Assembly: GCF_043641665.1 (NCBI RefSeq)
Contig: NC_092187.1
Location: forward strand, 379,501-443,500
Reading direction: 5' to 3'
Origin: Enoplosus armatus
Taxonomy: Eukaryota; Chordata; Actinopteri; Centrarchiformes; Enoplosidae
DNA: 64,000 nucleotides
Below are positions 1-52,626 of this stretch, one piece after another; the stretch's first letter is position 1; the number at the start of each line of letters is the position of its first letter. The position numbers and the translations under genes were made by a program. Below the pieces are notes generated by a model that did no database searches, was not told the origin of the DNA, and worked only from the letters and a program-made list of their open reading frames with translations.

Positions 1-504
1 AGGGGATTGGTCACAGTTTGAAAATTCAAATTAGCCAATCATAGTGTTAGGCGTGGAGGAAAAAAGAAAAAAAAGACTAAGAGAGAAACTAACAAAAATC
101 AAAGGAAGAAACATAAATAACATTACTAATTGTGTCTTCTTGTGACTCAGACTATAGGTCACGTTACACCAAAGATACTCTATAACAGAAGATGACGGAT
201 TACAAGTTGCGCCAAAGATGTGACATAAGTGGGCGTGGTCACCTCCCAGCCGCCTTATTTTGCCTCCCCTTTTGTCTGTCTAATAATATTCTCTTTTCCC
301 CCCCTTCCAAAAACAGTTAAATAATAACGATAATAGTGTTATTAAGCATTTAATTTCCATCATCATCATTTCCATTTAAATCCTTAATTCACCGCCAGTT
401 CAGCACCAGCAGCGAGAAGTGATATCTGTGTTGCCAGATCTCGAGAGAGTGTGTGAGTGAAAAAGGAGACTGGTCTCGAACAAAGATAAAGTTCTCCTGA
501 TTTG
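1..504. other. No gene recognised
   Basis: AT-rich, with an A-rich run near 60-80 and a C/T-rich run near 290-310. Short open frames here have no recognisable protein character. Confidence 0.6.
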
Positions 505-563
505 TACAATTTACAATTTCCCCCCGGGGATCAATAAAGTATTTCTGATTCTGATTCTGATTT
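505..563 (+). mobile_element. LINE 3' tail fragment (GATTCT repeats)
   Basis: The sequence has CCCCCGGGGATCAATAAAG followed by TATTTCTGATTCTGATTCTG, the typical 3' end of a common fish non-LTR element ending in a short tandem hexamer. Only about 60 bp remain, so it is an extreme 5'-truncated copy. The same tail recurs at 60204, 60969 (reverse) and 62596. Confidence 0.75.
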
Positions 564-1924
564 GTCCGTGTGAAAAATGCCATGTTAGTGTCAGAATGTT
601 CGGAAGATACTGTATGTGGCTTGTGAAAAATTGGTCCAATATTTACTTTGGAGACCCACGGGCCGAAAGAATGGGTCATAATCTGTGCTCATGCTCACTT
701 CTCCCATTGGAGTGACGAGACTCAGGACCTGCCTCTAGTCTATAAGGGGGTGGGCGAAACCCATGTAACACATATACAGGAAATGACTCGGAGTTGAGCC
801 ATCTCCTTTCCAAACATGTCTCTGGTTACACCATGTTGTGTGTGTACAGGTGTGTGTGTGTGCATGCATTAAGCCAATGCTAGGCCTCTGCTTTGCCCAC
901 CTCTCAGTCACTCCTCTGTTTATTCTGGTAGCTTCATCATTGGCCTTATAAAAACAGAGACTCATTCCTGTCTCTGTGACTCAACTGAAAATAACTTTGC
1001 AGTAAAAAAAAAGAAAAAAAAAGACAATGACTATAAACAGTAGACATTTCATTGTATTATGGTGTCACAAGCCAAAAAAGTAGGGAACCATTGGATCGGA
1101 TGTGATTACCGTGATTGGCTGCAGAAAAGCTGGATGCAATGTGACCGAAGGAACTTATATTTAGAAAACATTTAATGCCCATTATTTTGAAAATAGGGAT
1201 TTAAACTGATTTTCACCCAAACTTTTGCCCTCAAATACCCAGCAGTTTCCCACTGCAAGAAGACACTGATTGCCAGACTTGCAATGAGCACAAAGGGGTA
1301 GGGATACAAATTTGTGATAAAATGCAAATCAAATGAGCTGGTGATTACACTGATTACTGAGAGCCCCTCTGAGCAAGTGAAAAATAATGAATGCCCTTGT
1401 TATAGGAGACAAATGTGGTCGATGCTTTTTGGACAATTACATGTTTCACGGGTGTTGTTTCCCCCACTGTTGGAAGGCAAAGTGCCACTGTCTCACGCCC
1501 TCTTTTCCCTCACTCAAACTGTCTGTCTGTCTGTCTGTCTTTCATTCCGCTTCTCTTTCTGTCTGTCTTTCTGTTTCAGTGACATTTAGTGTTCCTCTGA
1601 GAGTGTGGGGGCTGGTGGGACACATGGAGAAGAGATAGAATGACAACTCAGGAGAAATGGATAAATTGTGGGTTTTTGTAAATGTGTTGGTCACATGAAT
1701 ATTTTGTGACAAAAAACATCTCCTTATGTGCATCACATGCTCTTATTTGTTGTTTTAGGCATCTTGCGTTTGTCAGCTTGCATGTGACTGTGTGTGTGTG
1801 TGTGTGTGTGTGTTTTGCAGGGGTTAAACAGGGGTATGGCTTGCCAGAATCTCTATGAGAATATCTGACATAATTTCCTGTCCTACTCACACACTGCTCT
1901 CATTCCCACAGGCTACAGACATCT

Positions 1925-1966
<42 letters not shown>

Positions 1967-3091
1967 AATAGTTATTAGGATTCTCATGATGTCAGCACAG
2001 TAGTTGTATTTCACCGTATTTCCAGAGAGAATCAGCTCTGCGTTTGCCTTGAAGGGCCGACTATAAACTAAAATTAAAATTAATAATCTGACACTTGTGA
2101 TCTCAACCAGGCCTTTCAAGTGAGAAAATAATAATAATAATAATAATAATTTGAGTGAACAGATCCTTTTAAAAGGCATACTCCAGCCTTTTGGAAAATA
2201 TAATTGTTTTTTGTCTCACCAGATGTTTCATGAGTATAAAGAGTGGTCCAGGATGTGTTAAGCATAGGTTTGTATGATTGATAAATTGTGATGCTGAGCA
2301 AGAGCAGTGAGCGGGATCATCTTTTTTCTGACTGAAGTGATACTTTCCAACACACCTGCATCAGAGACAGTTGGATGTGCGAATACCTCCTTAAAAAAAA
2401 AAAGGGATGAGTGAACCTTTCGTGATTTCGCTGTTCACATGACCTCTGGGTTCTGCCAAGACTCAAGGCGGACGCTAAAGTCGTGTTTCCACCAAGCCAG
2501 TCCAGTCCAGTTCAGTTTAGTTTGTTACATATTGGAACGGTTATTTTTGTGAACCACTCCAGTCTGTCCAGTTTTATCATTACCCCTCTGTTCCTGTACC
2601 TAGCACACTGACCTGGGACTTAAAGATAGAGCAGAAACAATGTAGTCCGTTGATTGGTCCTGATGGCCCACTTGCCCAGAACTAAGCAGAATCCCCGAGC
2701 TGCACCAAATGTGCTGAGGGCCGGCATCCAGGCAACTCAGAGAGAAAGAACTTTGAATTCATCATACCCTGATTGCCGTCAGCGCATATATCACACCTAG
2801 CCAAGTGGGGGTCACAATCCTCTATGCTGAAGTTACAAAAACACCACAATCTTATGATTTATTTCTGTTTCCCAGTTACACCACTGAAAATGCTCTGAAA
2901 AGGATTGCTTCAATGTGATATACAGTTAACTAGAACAAGGTAATTGAGTTTGTTCATTTGGCAATAGCTATTTCTTTGAGTAACGTTGGTGCCAATGCAA
3001 CTGGAACGTATGTTAGCTATCACATTGCAAACGTAAACTGTATGAGTGAGTTGCTGTTTTTAACTGACATGTACTAGGTAGCCGATGGTAA
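564..3091. other. No gene recognised; microsatellites and repeat scraps
   Basis: Contains (CTGT/CTTT)n near 1520-1575, (TG)n 1789-1813, (AC)n 1927-1961 and (AAT)n 2125-2150. Around 2480-2610 is a possible degenerate MITE-like stretch (GTGTTTCCACCAAGCCAG...) that I could not pair with a second terminus. Confidence 0.5.
1927..1961. repeat. (AC)n microsatellite
   Basis: About 17 perfect AC units, preceded about 115 bp upstream by a separate (TG)n tract at 1789-1813. Confidence 0.95.
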
Positions 3092-5785
3092 TCAGAATCA
3101 GAATCAGAATCAGAAACTGTTTATTGCCAAGTAACATACATTACAAGGAATTTGCTGTGGTCTGAAGGTGCTATTGTTTTGATAACAAATAAGTAGAATA
3201 TAAAAGCTAAAATAAGAATAAAAATAAAAATAAGATAAGATAAATAACAACAGTGCAGTGACCAGAATAAAGTAAAGTGTCCAGATAAAGTGTCCAGTAG
3301 GGGGTGGGTGCGTTAATGTAACGCAGTGGGGACAGGGGTGATGTACGTTAATATAACGTATAGCTTGTGTTTGTGTTCTGGGGGGGGGGGGGGTCAGTGA
3401 GAGTTTGTCAGGTTGACTGCAGAGGGGAAGAAACTGTTTTTGTGGCGGAGGTTTTGGTCCTGATGGACCGCAGCCTCCTGCCAGAGGGGAGGGGGTCGAA
3501 CAGATGGTGTCCGGGGTGGGAGGGGTCGGCAGCGATCTTCCCTGCTCTCCTTAGGGTCCTGGAGGAGTACAGGTCCTGAAGAGATGGAAGGTTGCAGCCG
3601 ATCACCCTCTCTGCAGAGCGGATGATACGCTGCAGTCTGCGTCTGTCCTTGGTGGAGGCAGCAGCGTACCAGACGGTGATGGAGGAGGTGAGGATGGACT
3701 CTATGATGGCAGTGTAGAAGTGAACCAGCATTTTTTGTGGCAGGTTAAACTTCCTCAGCTGCCTCAGGAAGTACATCCTCTGTTGGGCTTTCTTGATGAG
3801 GGAGCTGATGTTCAGCTCCCACCGGAGGTCCTGGCTGATGATGGAGCCCAGGAAACGGAAGGACTCCACAGTGTCCACTGGAGAGTCACACAGGGTGATG
3901 GGGGCGGGTGGGGCTGCGCTCTTCCTAAAGTCAACAACCATCTCCACTGTCTATGAAGCGTTAAGCTCCAGGTTGTTGCTGTTGCACCAGGTCACCAGGT
4001 GGTCAATCTCCCACCTGTAGGCAGACTCATCCTCTCCAGAGATGAGTCCGATGAGGGTGGTGTCGTCCGCGAACTTCAGGAGCTTGACAGACTGGTGACT
4101 GGAGGTGCAGCTGTTGGTGTACAGGGAGAAGAGTAGAGGAGAAAGAACACAGCCTTGAGGGGAGCCGGTGCTGATCGTCCGCAAATCTGAGACGTGTTTC
4201 CCCAGCTTCATGTGCTGCTTCCTGTCAGACAGGAAATCTGTGATCCACCTGCAGGTGGGGTCAGGCACGTTCAGCTGGGAGAGCTTGTCCTGAAGAAGAG
4301 CCGGGACGATCGTGTTGAAGGCAGAGCTGAAGTCCACAAACAGGATCCTGGCATAGGATCCTGCGGAGTCCAGGTGCTGGAGGATGAAGTGTAGAGCCAG
4401 GTTGATGGCGTCATCTACAGACCTGTTGGCTCTGTAGGCGAACTGCAGGGGGTCCAGCAGAGAGTCTGTGATGGATTTGAGGTGGGACAGGACCAGGCGT
4501 TCAAATGATTTCATGACCACAGAGGTCAGGGCGACGGGTCTGTAGTCATTTAATCCTGTGGGCCCTGGTTTTTTGGGGACGGGGATGATGGTGGAGGCCT
4601 TGAAGCAGGCGACGGGTCTGTAGTCATTTAATCCTGTGGGCCCTGGTTTTTTGGGGACGGGGATGATGGTGGAGGCCTTGAAGCAGGCTGGCACGTGGCA
4701 TGTCTCCAGTGAGGTGTTGAAGATGTCCGTGAACACCGGAGACAGCTGATCGGCGCAGCGCTTCAGGCAGGATGGGGAGATGGAGTCTGGTCCAGCAGCT
4801 TTACGCGGGTTTTGTCTCTTGAAGAGTCTGTTCACATCTCTTTCAAGACAGAGGTGTCGATGCTGGAGGAGTGGGGGGCGCTGTGGGGGGCAGCTGTGTT
4901 GGTAGGAGGTGTGAGAGTTCAGCCCCAGGTGTGATGAGGGGGTTGGGGCTGTTGGGCTGGAGCTGGTGGGTGATGGTGTGGGGGATGGTGTCAGGACTGT
5001 CCCATTGTCTTTCAAAGCGACAGTAGAAGTCGTTGAGGCTGTTGGCGAGGCGTCGGTCGTTAGCAGAGTTGGGGGCTCTTGGCTTGTAGTTGATGATCTG
5101 CCTTAGCCCCCTCCACACAGAAGCAGAGTCGTTGGAGGAGAACTGGTCTTGTAGTCTCTCTGAGTACAGTCGTTTAGCTTCCCTCACCGCTTTGCTAAAC
5201 TTGTACTTGGCTTCCTTAAACTCTGCTCTGTTGCCACTCTTAAACGCCTCTTCCTTTTCCAACCTCAGCTGTCGCAGTCTTGCTGTGAACCAGGGTTTGT
5301 CGTTGTTATAACTCACCCTGGTCCGAGATGGTACGCAGCAGTCCTCACAGAAGCTGATATATGACGTCACAGCCTCTGTGTACTCATCCAGACTGTTGGT
5401 GGCAGTCCTGAAAACATCCCAGTCAGTACAGTCCAAACACGCCTTCAGGTCCTCTGCAGCTTCACTGGTCCACTTCTTCGAAGTTCTCACAACAGGCTTA
5501 GAAAGTTTTAATTTCTGCCTGTATGTGGGAATCAGGTGGACCATGTCGTGGTCAGAGTGTCCCAGTGCAGCGCGGGTGACGGCGTGAAAAGCGTTACTGA
5601 CTGTGGTGTAACAGTGATCCAGAGCGTTCCCCTCCCTGGTGGGGCATTTAATAAACTGTTTGTATTTTGGGAGTTCATGTCTGAGGTTACCTTTGTTAAA
5701 GTCACAGAGGACAATAACTAAGGAGTCCGGGTTGGTCCGCTCCGTTTCCAGTATCTGGTCGGCGAGTGCGCGCTGTGTAATAATG
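3092..5785 (-). mobile_element. CR1/Rex1-like LINE, 5'-truncated, reverse transcriptase region
   Basis: Read on the minus strand: the C-terminal end of an AP-like endonuclease with LCDFN (usually GDFN) near 5700, a linker, then reverse transcriptase with [26 protein letters not shown] (motif A), STGSPQGCVLSP (motif B, about 4143-4172), KFADDTT (motif C, 4062-4076) and the thumb/C-terminal region to about 3408. The 3' UTR ends at 3092 with (GATTCT)n. The 5' end is lost at about 5785. Damage: one frameshift between 4843 and 5015, one in-frame TAG at 3951-3953, and an in-frame 78-bp tandem duplication (4531-4686). Clade is by motif resemblance; the copy is inactive. Confidence 0.88.
4531..4686 (-). 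repeat. Perfect 78-bp tandem duplication inside the LINE RT
   Basis: Two identical 78-bp units (4531-4608 and 4609-4686). Being a multiple of three, it duplicates 26 residues in frame (unit contains ASTIIPVPKKPGPTGLNDYR) just before the RT fingers. Perfect identity suggests a recent event or a collapse/expansion artefact of assembly. Confidence 0.95.
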
Positions 5786-6833
5786 ATGGTAGCAAGTGAA
5801 CTACTTTACTGAATGGGTTAGCTTGCAAGCTAGAGCTAACTTGAATGTGATATCTAAATGTCAACAAGTTAATTTGTTGATCTGTAATTTAGCCAGCTGA
5901 CTATATAACGTTATATATATGTTAGCAAGGCCTGTCATACTCTCAGTTTCAACCCACATCTACTAGCATTACATTACTACATTACTGAAGTACGTCCTGA
6001 AGCTCTTTCTGACTCTGTGTCTTGTAGAGAGGTGCAGGCTGTTGTTGTTCGAGACTTAAGATGTAATAGAACTGCGTTGGCTAAGGCCTGTGTTAATCCG
6101 TACGCGGAGTGCATAGGCGGTGTACAGTTATCAGAGTGGAATAGTCCCGGATATTGCTATTGTACAAATTCATTGTAGTCATTAGCAATGAAGTAGCCGA
6201 GTTTTTAATGGCAGGTTGCCCGTTATCACGTTAATATATATATAACATTTAATTGATTGAAACCAATAAAGGCTGTTTTGCTGTAATAAATGAAGAATAT
6301 TTGTGCTCCTCATTTAACTTTTTCTTGATCTCTATAAGTAATGCTGATGGAGCTCCCTGCACTTTTTTTTTTAAGATAATGTTGAAGTGTTCTATTTTGC
6401 AGCATTTAATTAAACATATGTTTAAGGGAATTTACACAAAGTTTTGGGTTGGAGCTCGTGTTATTCTAAATTTTAACACTCGGAGCGGAGACAGGCAGGT
6501 TGTAAGTTTAAAAACTAGGGATTTATTAAACAAAGTTTAAATTGTGAGATGAGGTGATGGCACTCAGGGGCCGGTGGAGAGTGGCAGATTGGAGGTGGCT
6601 TGGAGTGACAGGCTGAATGCACGGGAAGCAATGGACCTGAGGCACAGGCAGACAAAATTTAGTCAGGGACTCCAAAAAACACACGATCAGAAACAGAGGA
6701 ACAAAGTCTGTTGTTAGCGTTCTGGTGAAGACTGGAGCGAAGATCCGGGGTTTAAGTACTGCAGGTCTTGATTAGTGAATGGTAAACAGGTGTGCAGGAT
6801 AAGAGATGATTGAGGCCATGCCCAAACAAACAA

Positions 6834-6870
<37 letters not shown>

Positions 6871-8039
6871 GACAGACAGAGAGACAGAGAGAGAGACTGA
6901 TGGGGAACTGACGAGAAAACACCAGGGAGGGGAAAAGGAGGAGAGCGCAGCTGGACCATCACAAATATATTGGTTCCAAATATCAGTTATCAGTCTCTTT
7001 GATTACTAATAATATTGTATCTGCCCTGAAAAAGCCATATCGGTCATATATACTGCTATTGTTGTGAGGACCCTAATTGAGATAAATTCACCAGTGTCTA
7101 CCCCTAACCATAAAATTCAAAAAGGCATTTTGAAGAAGTGGTCATTACAAGTCATTAGATTAGAGCTGGGAATCATATATTTGCTCTCATTTGAGTTTTC
7201 TGTCCAAGTGAGTAAAACTTTCATGCATAGTAACGCACACATAGGCTCTTTGGGGTTCTTGGGCAAAAACTGCACATCCAACGAACACTGCTAAAACTCT
7301 ATGCAGCAGAACGATTCAGTTTCTGTCGCCATTGGAGGGCAATTTGAACAAAAGCACTACTAGTTGCTGTTTGCTCTCGGCAGCTCTGGTTGGTCCCCGC
7401 TGGCCATAACCTCCCGCACGGCTAATGCAGCTGCAGCCTCTGCCTCTCTGTGCTGCGTTTGGCCTGAATACGGCTTAAAATCCGAGTGAGCCAAAACACT
7501 GTAAAATGTATGCAGACTGTAAGATGTATTCTTGTCCATAACGTCCTATGCGCACACATTTTGGGATACCATTTTTGCTGTTGGAAACAGCTAGTTTTCA
7601 AACGAAGAGGACAAGTTCTGTTTTGACTGTCCGTGGAGGCGGGCATACAAAGCTGGCAGCGAAAGCCACATCCTCTAGCAGACTTTTGCAGGCAAATCAG
7701 TGGAGAGCTCAGGGTGCAGGCAACATGGAGGGAAGGTCAACATTGTTAATTTGCATATACTACCCACATTGTAATGATACAAAGCTGGTAGAACCCTACT
7801 GAGTTTGTGACGGTTTATTATTACGGGTAAAACCCTATTGAATTTGTACTGGTTTATTAGGGTTTAACCCCCAAAGTTGATTTGGTTTTGGGTTATTCTT
7901 CTGTAATGCAGTCAGTTTTATAATAACATTACCAGCTGTGTGGTTTCTTAAAAACTGGTCCAACAACATATTTCTCGCTCTCAAAAGGTATTGGCTATTA
8001 TTATGATCAGAATGTTCACGGTATCAGTATTTTGGATGA
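5786..8039. other. No gene recognised; microsatellite and possible LTR scrap
   Basis: 6835-6900 is a compound (CA)n(GACA)n(GA)n tract. The stretch about 6470-6790 (rich in CAGG/AGGTG words, with GGTTTAAGTACTGCAGG) resembles the minus-strand leader/LTR-proximal text of fish gypsy elements seen again near 37700-38590, but no LTR pair is visible. The rest shows nothing I can name. Confidence 0.4.
6835..6900. repeat. Compound (CA)n(GACA)n(GA)n microsatellite
   Basis: About 16 CA units pass into GACA and then GA-rich units without a break. Confidence 0.95.
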
Positions 8040-8935
8040 AGAATTCAGTCGCACAGAATTCAGTCAGTTTGCTGAAATTTTTCTTAAAAAGGCTTCCATA
8101 GTGCCTAGCATGATGGATCTGATAAATGTTTTTTTCCAAAGCCTCGGGCCTACACCTGAATCTAGAGAAGTGTGAATTACCTCCAATTCATTCATGTGAA
8201 ACTAATATGATTTTTGACATTCCGGTGAAAGAGGAGGTTAAATACCTTGGAGTTGAATCTAAGTTTTAGAGAAGTGAAGAAGAAATGATGACCACGTTAA
8301 ATATGCCCGCATCATTCTTTATTAATTACCCCAAAGACAGGAAAATGTGCTAATTCTAAAATTTGTAATTTTATCTGGAGAAATAAAACCCACTATATTT
8401 TAAAATCCCAGCTAGTTAAAAGTTATGGAAAAGGTGGTTTAAAAGCTTTGGTTTAGGAAATGTCTTTCCCAACTCTGTAGTTTCATATACCAAAGCTTTT
8501 CTTTATTGTTATCTGTGTTCCACAAACAGTTTTTACTTTTTGCGAAAATAGTATTCTCCCATCATTTCTCTCCCCACGACACATTGTGGAACAATAGGGT
8601 AATTACAATAAACAAATAGTAAAAGCAGCCTGGTTCTCTCACAACTTAGTTTTGTAACAGATTTATTGGAGGTAGGGGGTTTGTTTTGACTACAATATTT
8701 TTTTTCTGTATATTTGGGATAAATGGTTCCAAAAAGAGTATAACAAGGTCTGTGGAGCCATCCCTCTCGCTCTTCTACATTTAATCCAGAACATTTTAAG
8801 GTAATATGCCTTACCCACCTGTAGGGGTGGAATTGCTCCACAGAAAGGTTGACAACAGACTAATTTCGGGTGTTATCAAGAAGAGCATTTTTGAGGACTA
8901 TGAGTCTAGAATTCAGGCTCTCTTATGAGTTTGGT
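8040..8935 (+). mobile_element. L1/Tx1-like LINE ORF2 C-terminal remnant
   Basis: Frame-broken plus-strand translation carries L1-type ORF2 text: SLGPTPESREV then IPVKEEVKYLGV-like text (about 8210-8260), then FIWRNKTHYILKSQLVKS-like text at about 8360-8420 and further matches to the ORF2 carboxy region. Several stops and frame changes show it is long dead. No 5' or 3' element end is visible. Recognition is from memory of fish L1/Tx1 ORF2 proteins. Confidence 0.65.
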
Positions 8936-10027
8936 TCCTCCAGGGTTGGAAAGAGTACTAGAATTTTTCACTCAAGTAAAAGTGCTGTTACTTAATAGAT
9001 CTTTTATTGAAGTACAACTAGGGCTGGGCGATATGGCTAAAAATGTCGAGTCTGAATAGTAACTGCAGCTCTGGTGTGATCACTGTGTGAGAGAGAAAAT
9101 ATATATATAATTGTCTGCATGTGTATCTTTTTTAAATCTAAAAAAAGGTGTGGTGTCCGTTTGTATCCACATGGTTTACACTTGCACAATTTGTTCCTCC
9201 CTGCTCATCTGCAAAATCTCTCTGAACACAATTAGTAATTGTATTGTATAACTGTGTTGCTGTATGCCAGACTATGAATGTGTGTTTGTATATCTGTGTG
9301 TCTGCATCTTTGTGTGTGTTTGAACCAGTGCCAGTGTTCAGCTGAGTCCCACAATGCCCCTCTGTGCTGCCCACTCTCTCTACCCAATGGCTCCACTACA
9401 CTCCAATTCATGTTTTAATGTGTGTGTGTGTGTGTGTGTGTTCAGTAGTTCCTAATAGTTCCCCTTGTACTCTCTGGATTTCTGTTACATCTAATTGTAC
9501 ATTTTATTCAACTGTCACTCGTCTTGTCAAAACACATACCTTCCTAATACTAACACTATAGTAAATACAAATGCAGTGTAGTATTTTGGCAGTTAGCATA
9601 GCACAAATCAATGTACTGTATGGGCAATGATAAAAGACGTACCAATCAATGTCAATCAAACTGTAAATTTCACACTCTGTCAACTGTCAAATTTGAAAAA
9701 GCCAAAAACCTCAGCCAAGATGTTTTTCCAAGGATTTATTTATTCATTTATGGGTTTTCCAAACTGTCACAGGATCCTTCGCACCACCTTGCAAAATACA
9801 GCGTTTCACCTTTTCCCAGCTGTACAGTAAACAGCTCCAATTTACCAATTTAACAACTCTAAGTTGTGAGAACACTGTTGCTAAGCGACTGACAACTACA
9901 TTTTGTTTTATTTTCCAAAAGACGTTTTTTTGATTTTGTGCCTTTTTCATTTCTGCATCACCTATGTCAATAAATTAAGAGCATGCAACAAGAACAAAAA
10001 ATTGAAAGAGGTTGAAAATGTGCTCAA
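8936..10027. other. No gene; fragments of dispersed fish repeats
   Basis: 8945-9005 (GGAAAGAGTACTAGAATTTT, AAGTAAAAGTGCTGTTACTT) and 9023-9050 (AGGGCTGGGCGATATGGCTA) resemble two widespread fish repeat families. (TG)n at 9419-9440. Nothing else recognised. Confidence 0.45.
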
Positions 10028-11135
10028 CTATCCCGCACAGCTGGTCTGCACATGACATGAGGAGCTGACGCCATCCGGACCCGCGGCCTTCCTCACCTTT
10101 ATCCTCCTGAGTTCATTCCTCACCTGGTTTGTTGTGAGGGACAGATTGGAGCAGGGGGGCTGTATGCTGGGGGTTGGCCATTGGGCAGGAAGTGCAGAGT
10201 GTGTGAAGGGTGGCTGTGAGCTGACTGTTGTGGGAAGGGGGAAGAATGTTGGGGTGGGGCAGTATGCAGGGGGTGCAGACGATTGGGGTTGCAGCAGAGT
10301 GGACTGGGCCTGGGGCTGAGCAGATGCCTGATCAAATCTATTGAAGAAAACGTTCAGATCATTCACCGACTTCCGGTCCCCCACAGGCTGGGAGTTGGGT
10401 TCCCTATAACCAGAGATGGTTTTAAGGCCCTTCCAGACTCCCCTGATGACTGTTCTGCTGCAGACGATCCTCCATCTTCCTCCTGTAGCTGTTTTTACTG
10501 TCCCTGATCCTCCACTTCAGCTCCTCCTGCACGTTCTTCAGCTCCTCCTTGTTTCCTGACTTAAAGGCCCTCTTCTTTTCCTTGAGGAGAGCCTTTATGT
10601 CCGGGGTAATCCAGGGTTTGTTGTTGGAAAAACACTGTACAGTCCTGGTGGGTACGGTGTTCTCCATGCAGAAGTTAATACAGTCTGTTACACAGTGTGT
10701 AAGACTGTCGATGTCCTCCCCATGAGGATCATAAAGTACTTCCCACTCCATTGCGTCAAAACAGTCCCTCAAAGCCTCGTCAGCTTTGTTCTGCCCGGGT
10801 CAGCGCCGCTAACTCATCCATCTTATTGGGGAGAGGTCTCACATTCCCCATGATGATCGATGGAAGGACGGGTTTAAAGTGTCTCCTCCTAGCGCTGCGC
10901 TCCCCTCCAGCACGATTTCCCGGTCTCCTCCTCCTCAGCTCACGGGGGACATTGGGTATCTCCTTGGGTAACAGCTGATCCCTGGTGTAAACACTAGGAC
11001 CATGGTTGCGGTCGTAAACAGTGCAGTTTGTTAAAAAGTTAACAAACTAAAGAAAATAAGAAAGTAAAGAGGAGAAAAACTCAACGGTGAGCGAGAGCTG
11101 CTGCAACAGGCTGCCACTAGTACGGCGCCATCTTT
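10028..11135 (-). mobile_element. Second CR1/Rex1-like LINE: 5' part, endonuclease deleted, 3' missing
   Basis: Minus strand: a 5' leader (about 11135-10990), then the ORF start region with MGNVR...NKMDELAAL (about 10850-10800). This joins directly to EALRDCFDAMEWEVLYDPHG, the post-endonuclease linker, with NNKPWITPDIKALLKEKKRA and SKNSYRRKMEDRLQQN, ending at RKAAGPDGVSS just before the RT. The roughly 190-codon endonuclease expected between these parts is absent, and everything 3' of 10028 is lost. The proteins differ clearly from the 3.1-5.8 kb copy, so this is another family. Confidence 0.8.
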
Positions 11136-12761
11136 TGGGCTGATTGCATGCGCAAGACCCATAAAACCTAACATTTCTTGCCACTTCTGATGTGTGTACA
11201 GTTTCTTGACTTTTCAAGCATGATTAGCCCCACAAAAATGCAATTAATCCTAGCGATTCCATTAGGGTCCTCGTAGACCTTTCCTGCTCGGGCCCTAATA
11301 ATAATCTTCAATTAAAAATATGGCTTTCGCAACGATTCTCTCTGCTCGGGCCCTAATAATGATCATTAGAATAGCAATAGGGCCCTGGTCTTTTCCACCC
11401 TAATCGCCAGATGGTTGATACTCATGAGCTAGAAGTCTACTCAACCACCATCTCATATACACTGAATGAGAGATTTAATGAGTTGCTTGCATCTTGAAAA
11501 GAGGCAGAGAAATTTCATTCTATTTGGCAATTCCATTCCATTTATCTCCCTCTTCTCCTCTACTGACTCCTCAAGTCTGACTCACTCTCAACTATCCTCA
11601 TGAACCTAAACCAAGCAACCTCACACCAGAGATACCCCCCCCCTCCCCTTTTTGTTTTTGCTTAAGTTGTCAACTGTTATCTCTTATCTTATCAAGTTCA
11701 AATAGAATAACAACGGGGCTTTTGCACATATTCTCAGTGCTTGGGCCCTAATAAATCATGTATAAATTGTATTGTAAATGTATACCACTATAAAATTATG
11801 ATAACGCAATGCATGTGCAAAATTACGAGATACAAAGCCGAACAGCAACATTTCACTGATGTTACATTTGTTGCAATCAGTACACATGAATCCTAGCCTG
11901 TGCCCCTCAGTAGGCCTACACACACCTTTTATTTAATAGAGATGCTCTGATCACATTTGCATGCACATGTCAGTGTTAATAACTTGCAACACACAAGAAA
12001 GGATGATACAGCAATGCTTTATGATCAAATTATTTCATAAAAGTTTTAACTGATCATAACAATGTAAATCCAGATTCCATTTACCTCGAAACAGAAAACA
12101 TTTGTGACATTCGACCCAAATACATACACTGCTGGTAGGAGATCAACCTCCAAAGATCTCCTCATTTGGCTCTCTAGCTACAAACAACATGTTGCCAGTC
12201 ACAATATTTGATCAATTACAGCTTAAATGTTAAACATTTTCCAAGAGTACAAGAAGTTATCTCAGGGCACTTTTCAAGTGGTGAAAAGTGTGGAGATAGG
12301 TCTGGCTGTGCGACACTACTCGGTCAGATCAACGTAAAGGGGTGCATGTCTGAAAGGGGCTTCACACTGCAGCAAAAGAGTATGGCCATTTTAAGACATT
12401 AAACACTGCATGCAATTGAGAAGGTTAGCTTATTTAATGGAATGCTTTTGGAGAAAAATGTGTTAAACATGTTTGAAAAGTATGGTATGGAAATATTATT
12501 GTTTTTGTATCAGAGATGACACTTGTATTAGCACCACCCACCCCTATCCCCAATAATCAAGAAACAGCAAGAACACAATACAGGAAGTGTCCTATAGCAA
12601 TATCAGTATAGTACACATAGATGCCTGATGTCATCAATGCATTTAAACAATGAACAACTCTCAGGCTACAAAGCAATTCTATAGTGTTTTCCCTGGTGGG
12701 GATTGTAAGACGCACTAAGCTAAACTCCTCCCCCTCCATCCCTCACTCTTCACCCTCTCAG
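11136..12761. repeat. No gene; pieces of a GGGCCCTAATAATAATC dispersed repeat
   Basis: Around 11260-11400 the words TGCTCGGGCCCTAATAATAA occur twice, with TAGAATAGCAATAGGGC, and again near 11740 (CTTGGGCCCTAATAA). These are fragments of a family also present at 26100-27480 and 41740-42960. No coding exon of the MTCL gene was found here. Confidence 0.55.
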
Positions 12762-52276
<39,515 letters not shown>

Positions 52277-52626
52277 CAACACTTCTACTGCCACACGCAA
52301 AGACACACAACACACAAAGCACTACTGATTTTTCACAAACACTGTACTCCACTGCCATGAAAACACACCGTTTCACAACTTTTACATCACCTAATGTTCA
52401 TACACACCTATGACCTGCCACACAGGCGCACTGCCAAACATAAACCACACCGCTGGCACACTGCACAGACTGCCCCCACAAACCCACTGCCACATGCACA
52501 CATTCATAAAAACACACACACAACAAAGAATCCAGGCACTTGCGTTGGACTGTACCATTCTGATGCTAACGTCAGGGAGGACTGAAACTCGTTGAAATGC
52601 GTTGAAAGGGCATGTGTTACTTTATA

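Noticed and set aside
389..679. Open frame on the minus strand
   Set aside because: It runs through a LINE 3' tail and has no protein-like features.
3367..4394. Plus-strand open frames at 3367-3579, 3720-4020 and 4194-4394
   Set aside because: They are shadows of the minus-strand LINE reverse transcriptase.
1..12761. Upstream MTCL exons
   Set aside because: I searched for the expected preceding coiled-coil exon and found no matching frame with a phase-0 donor.
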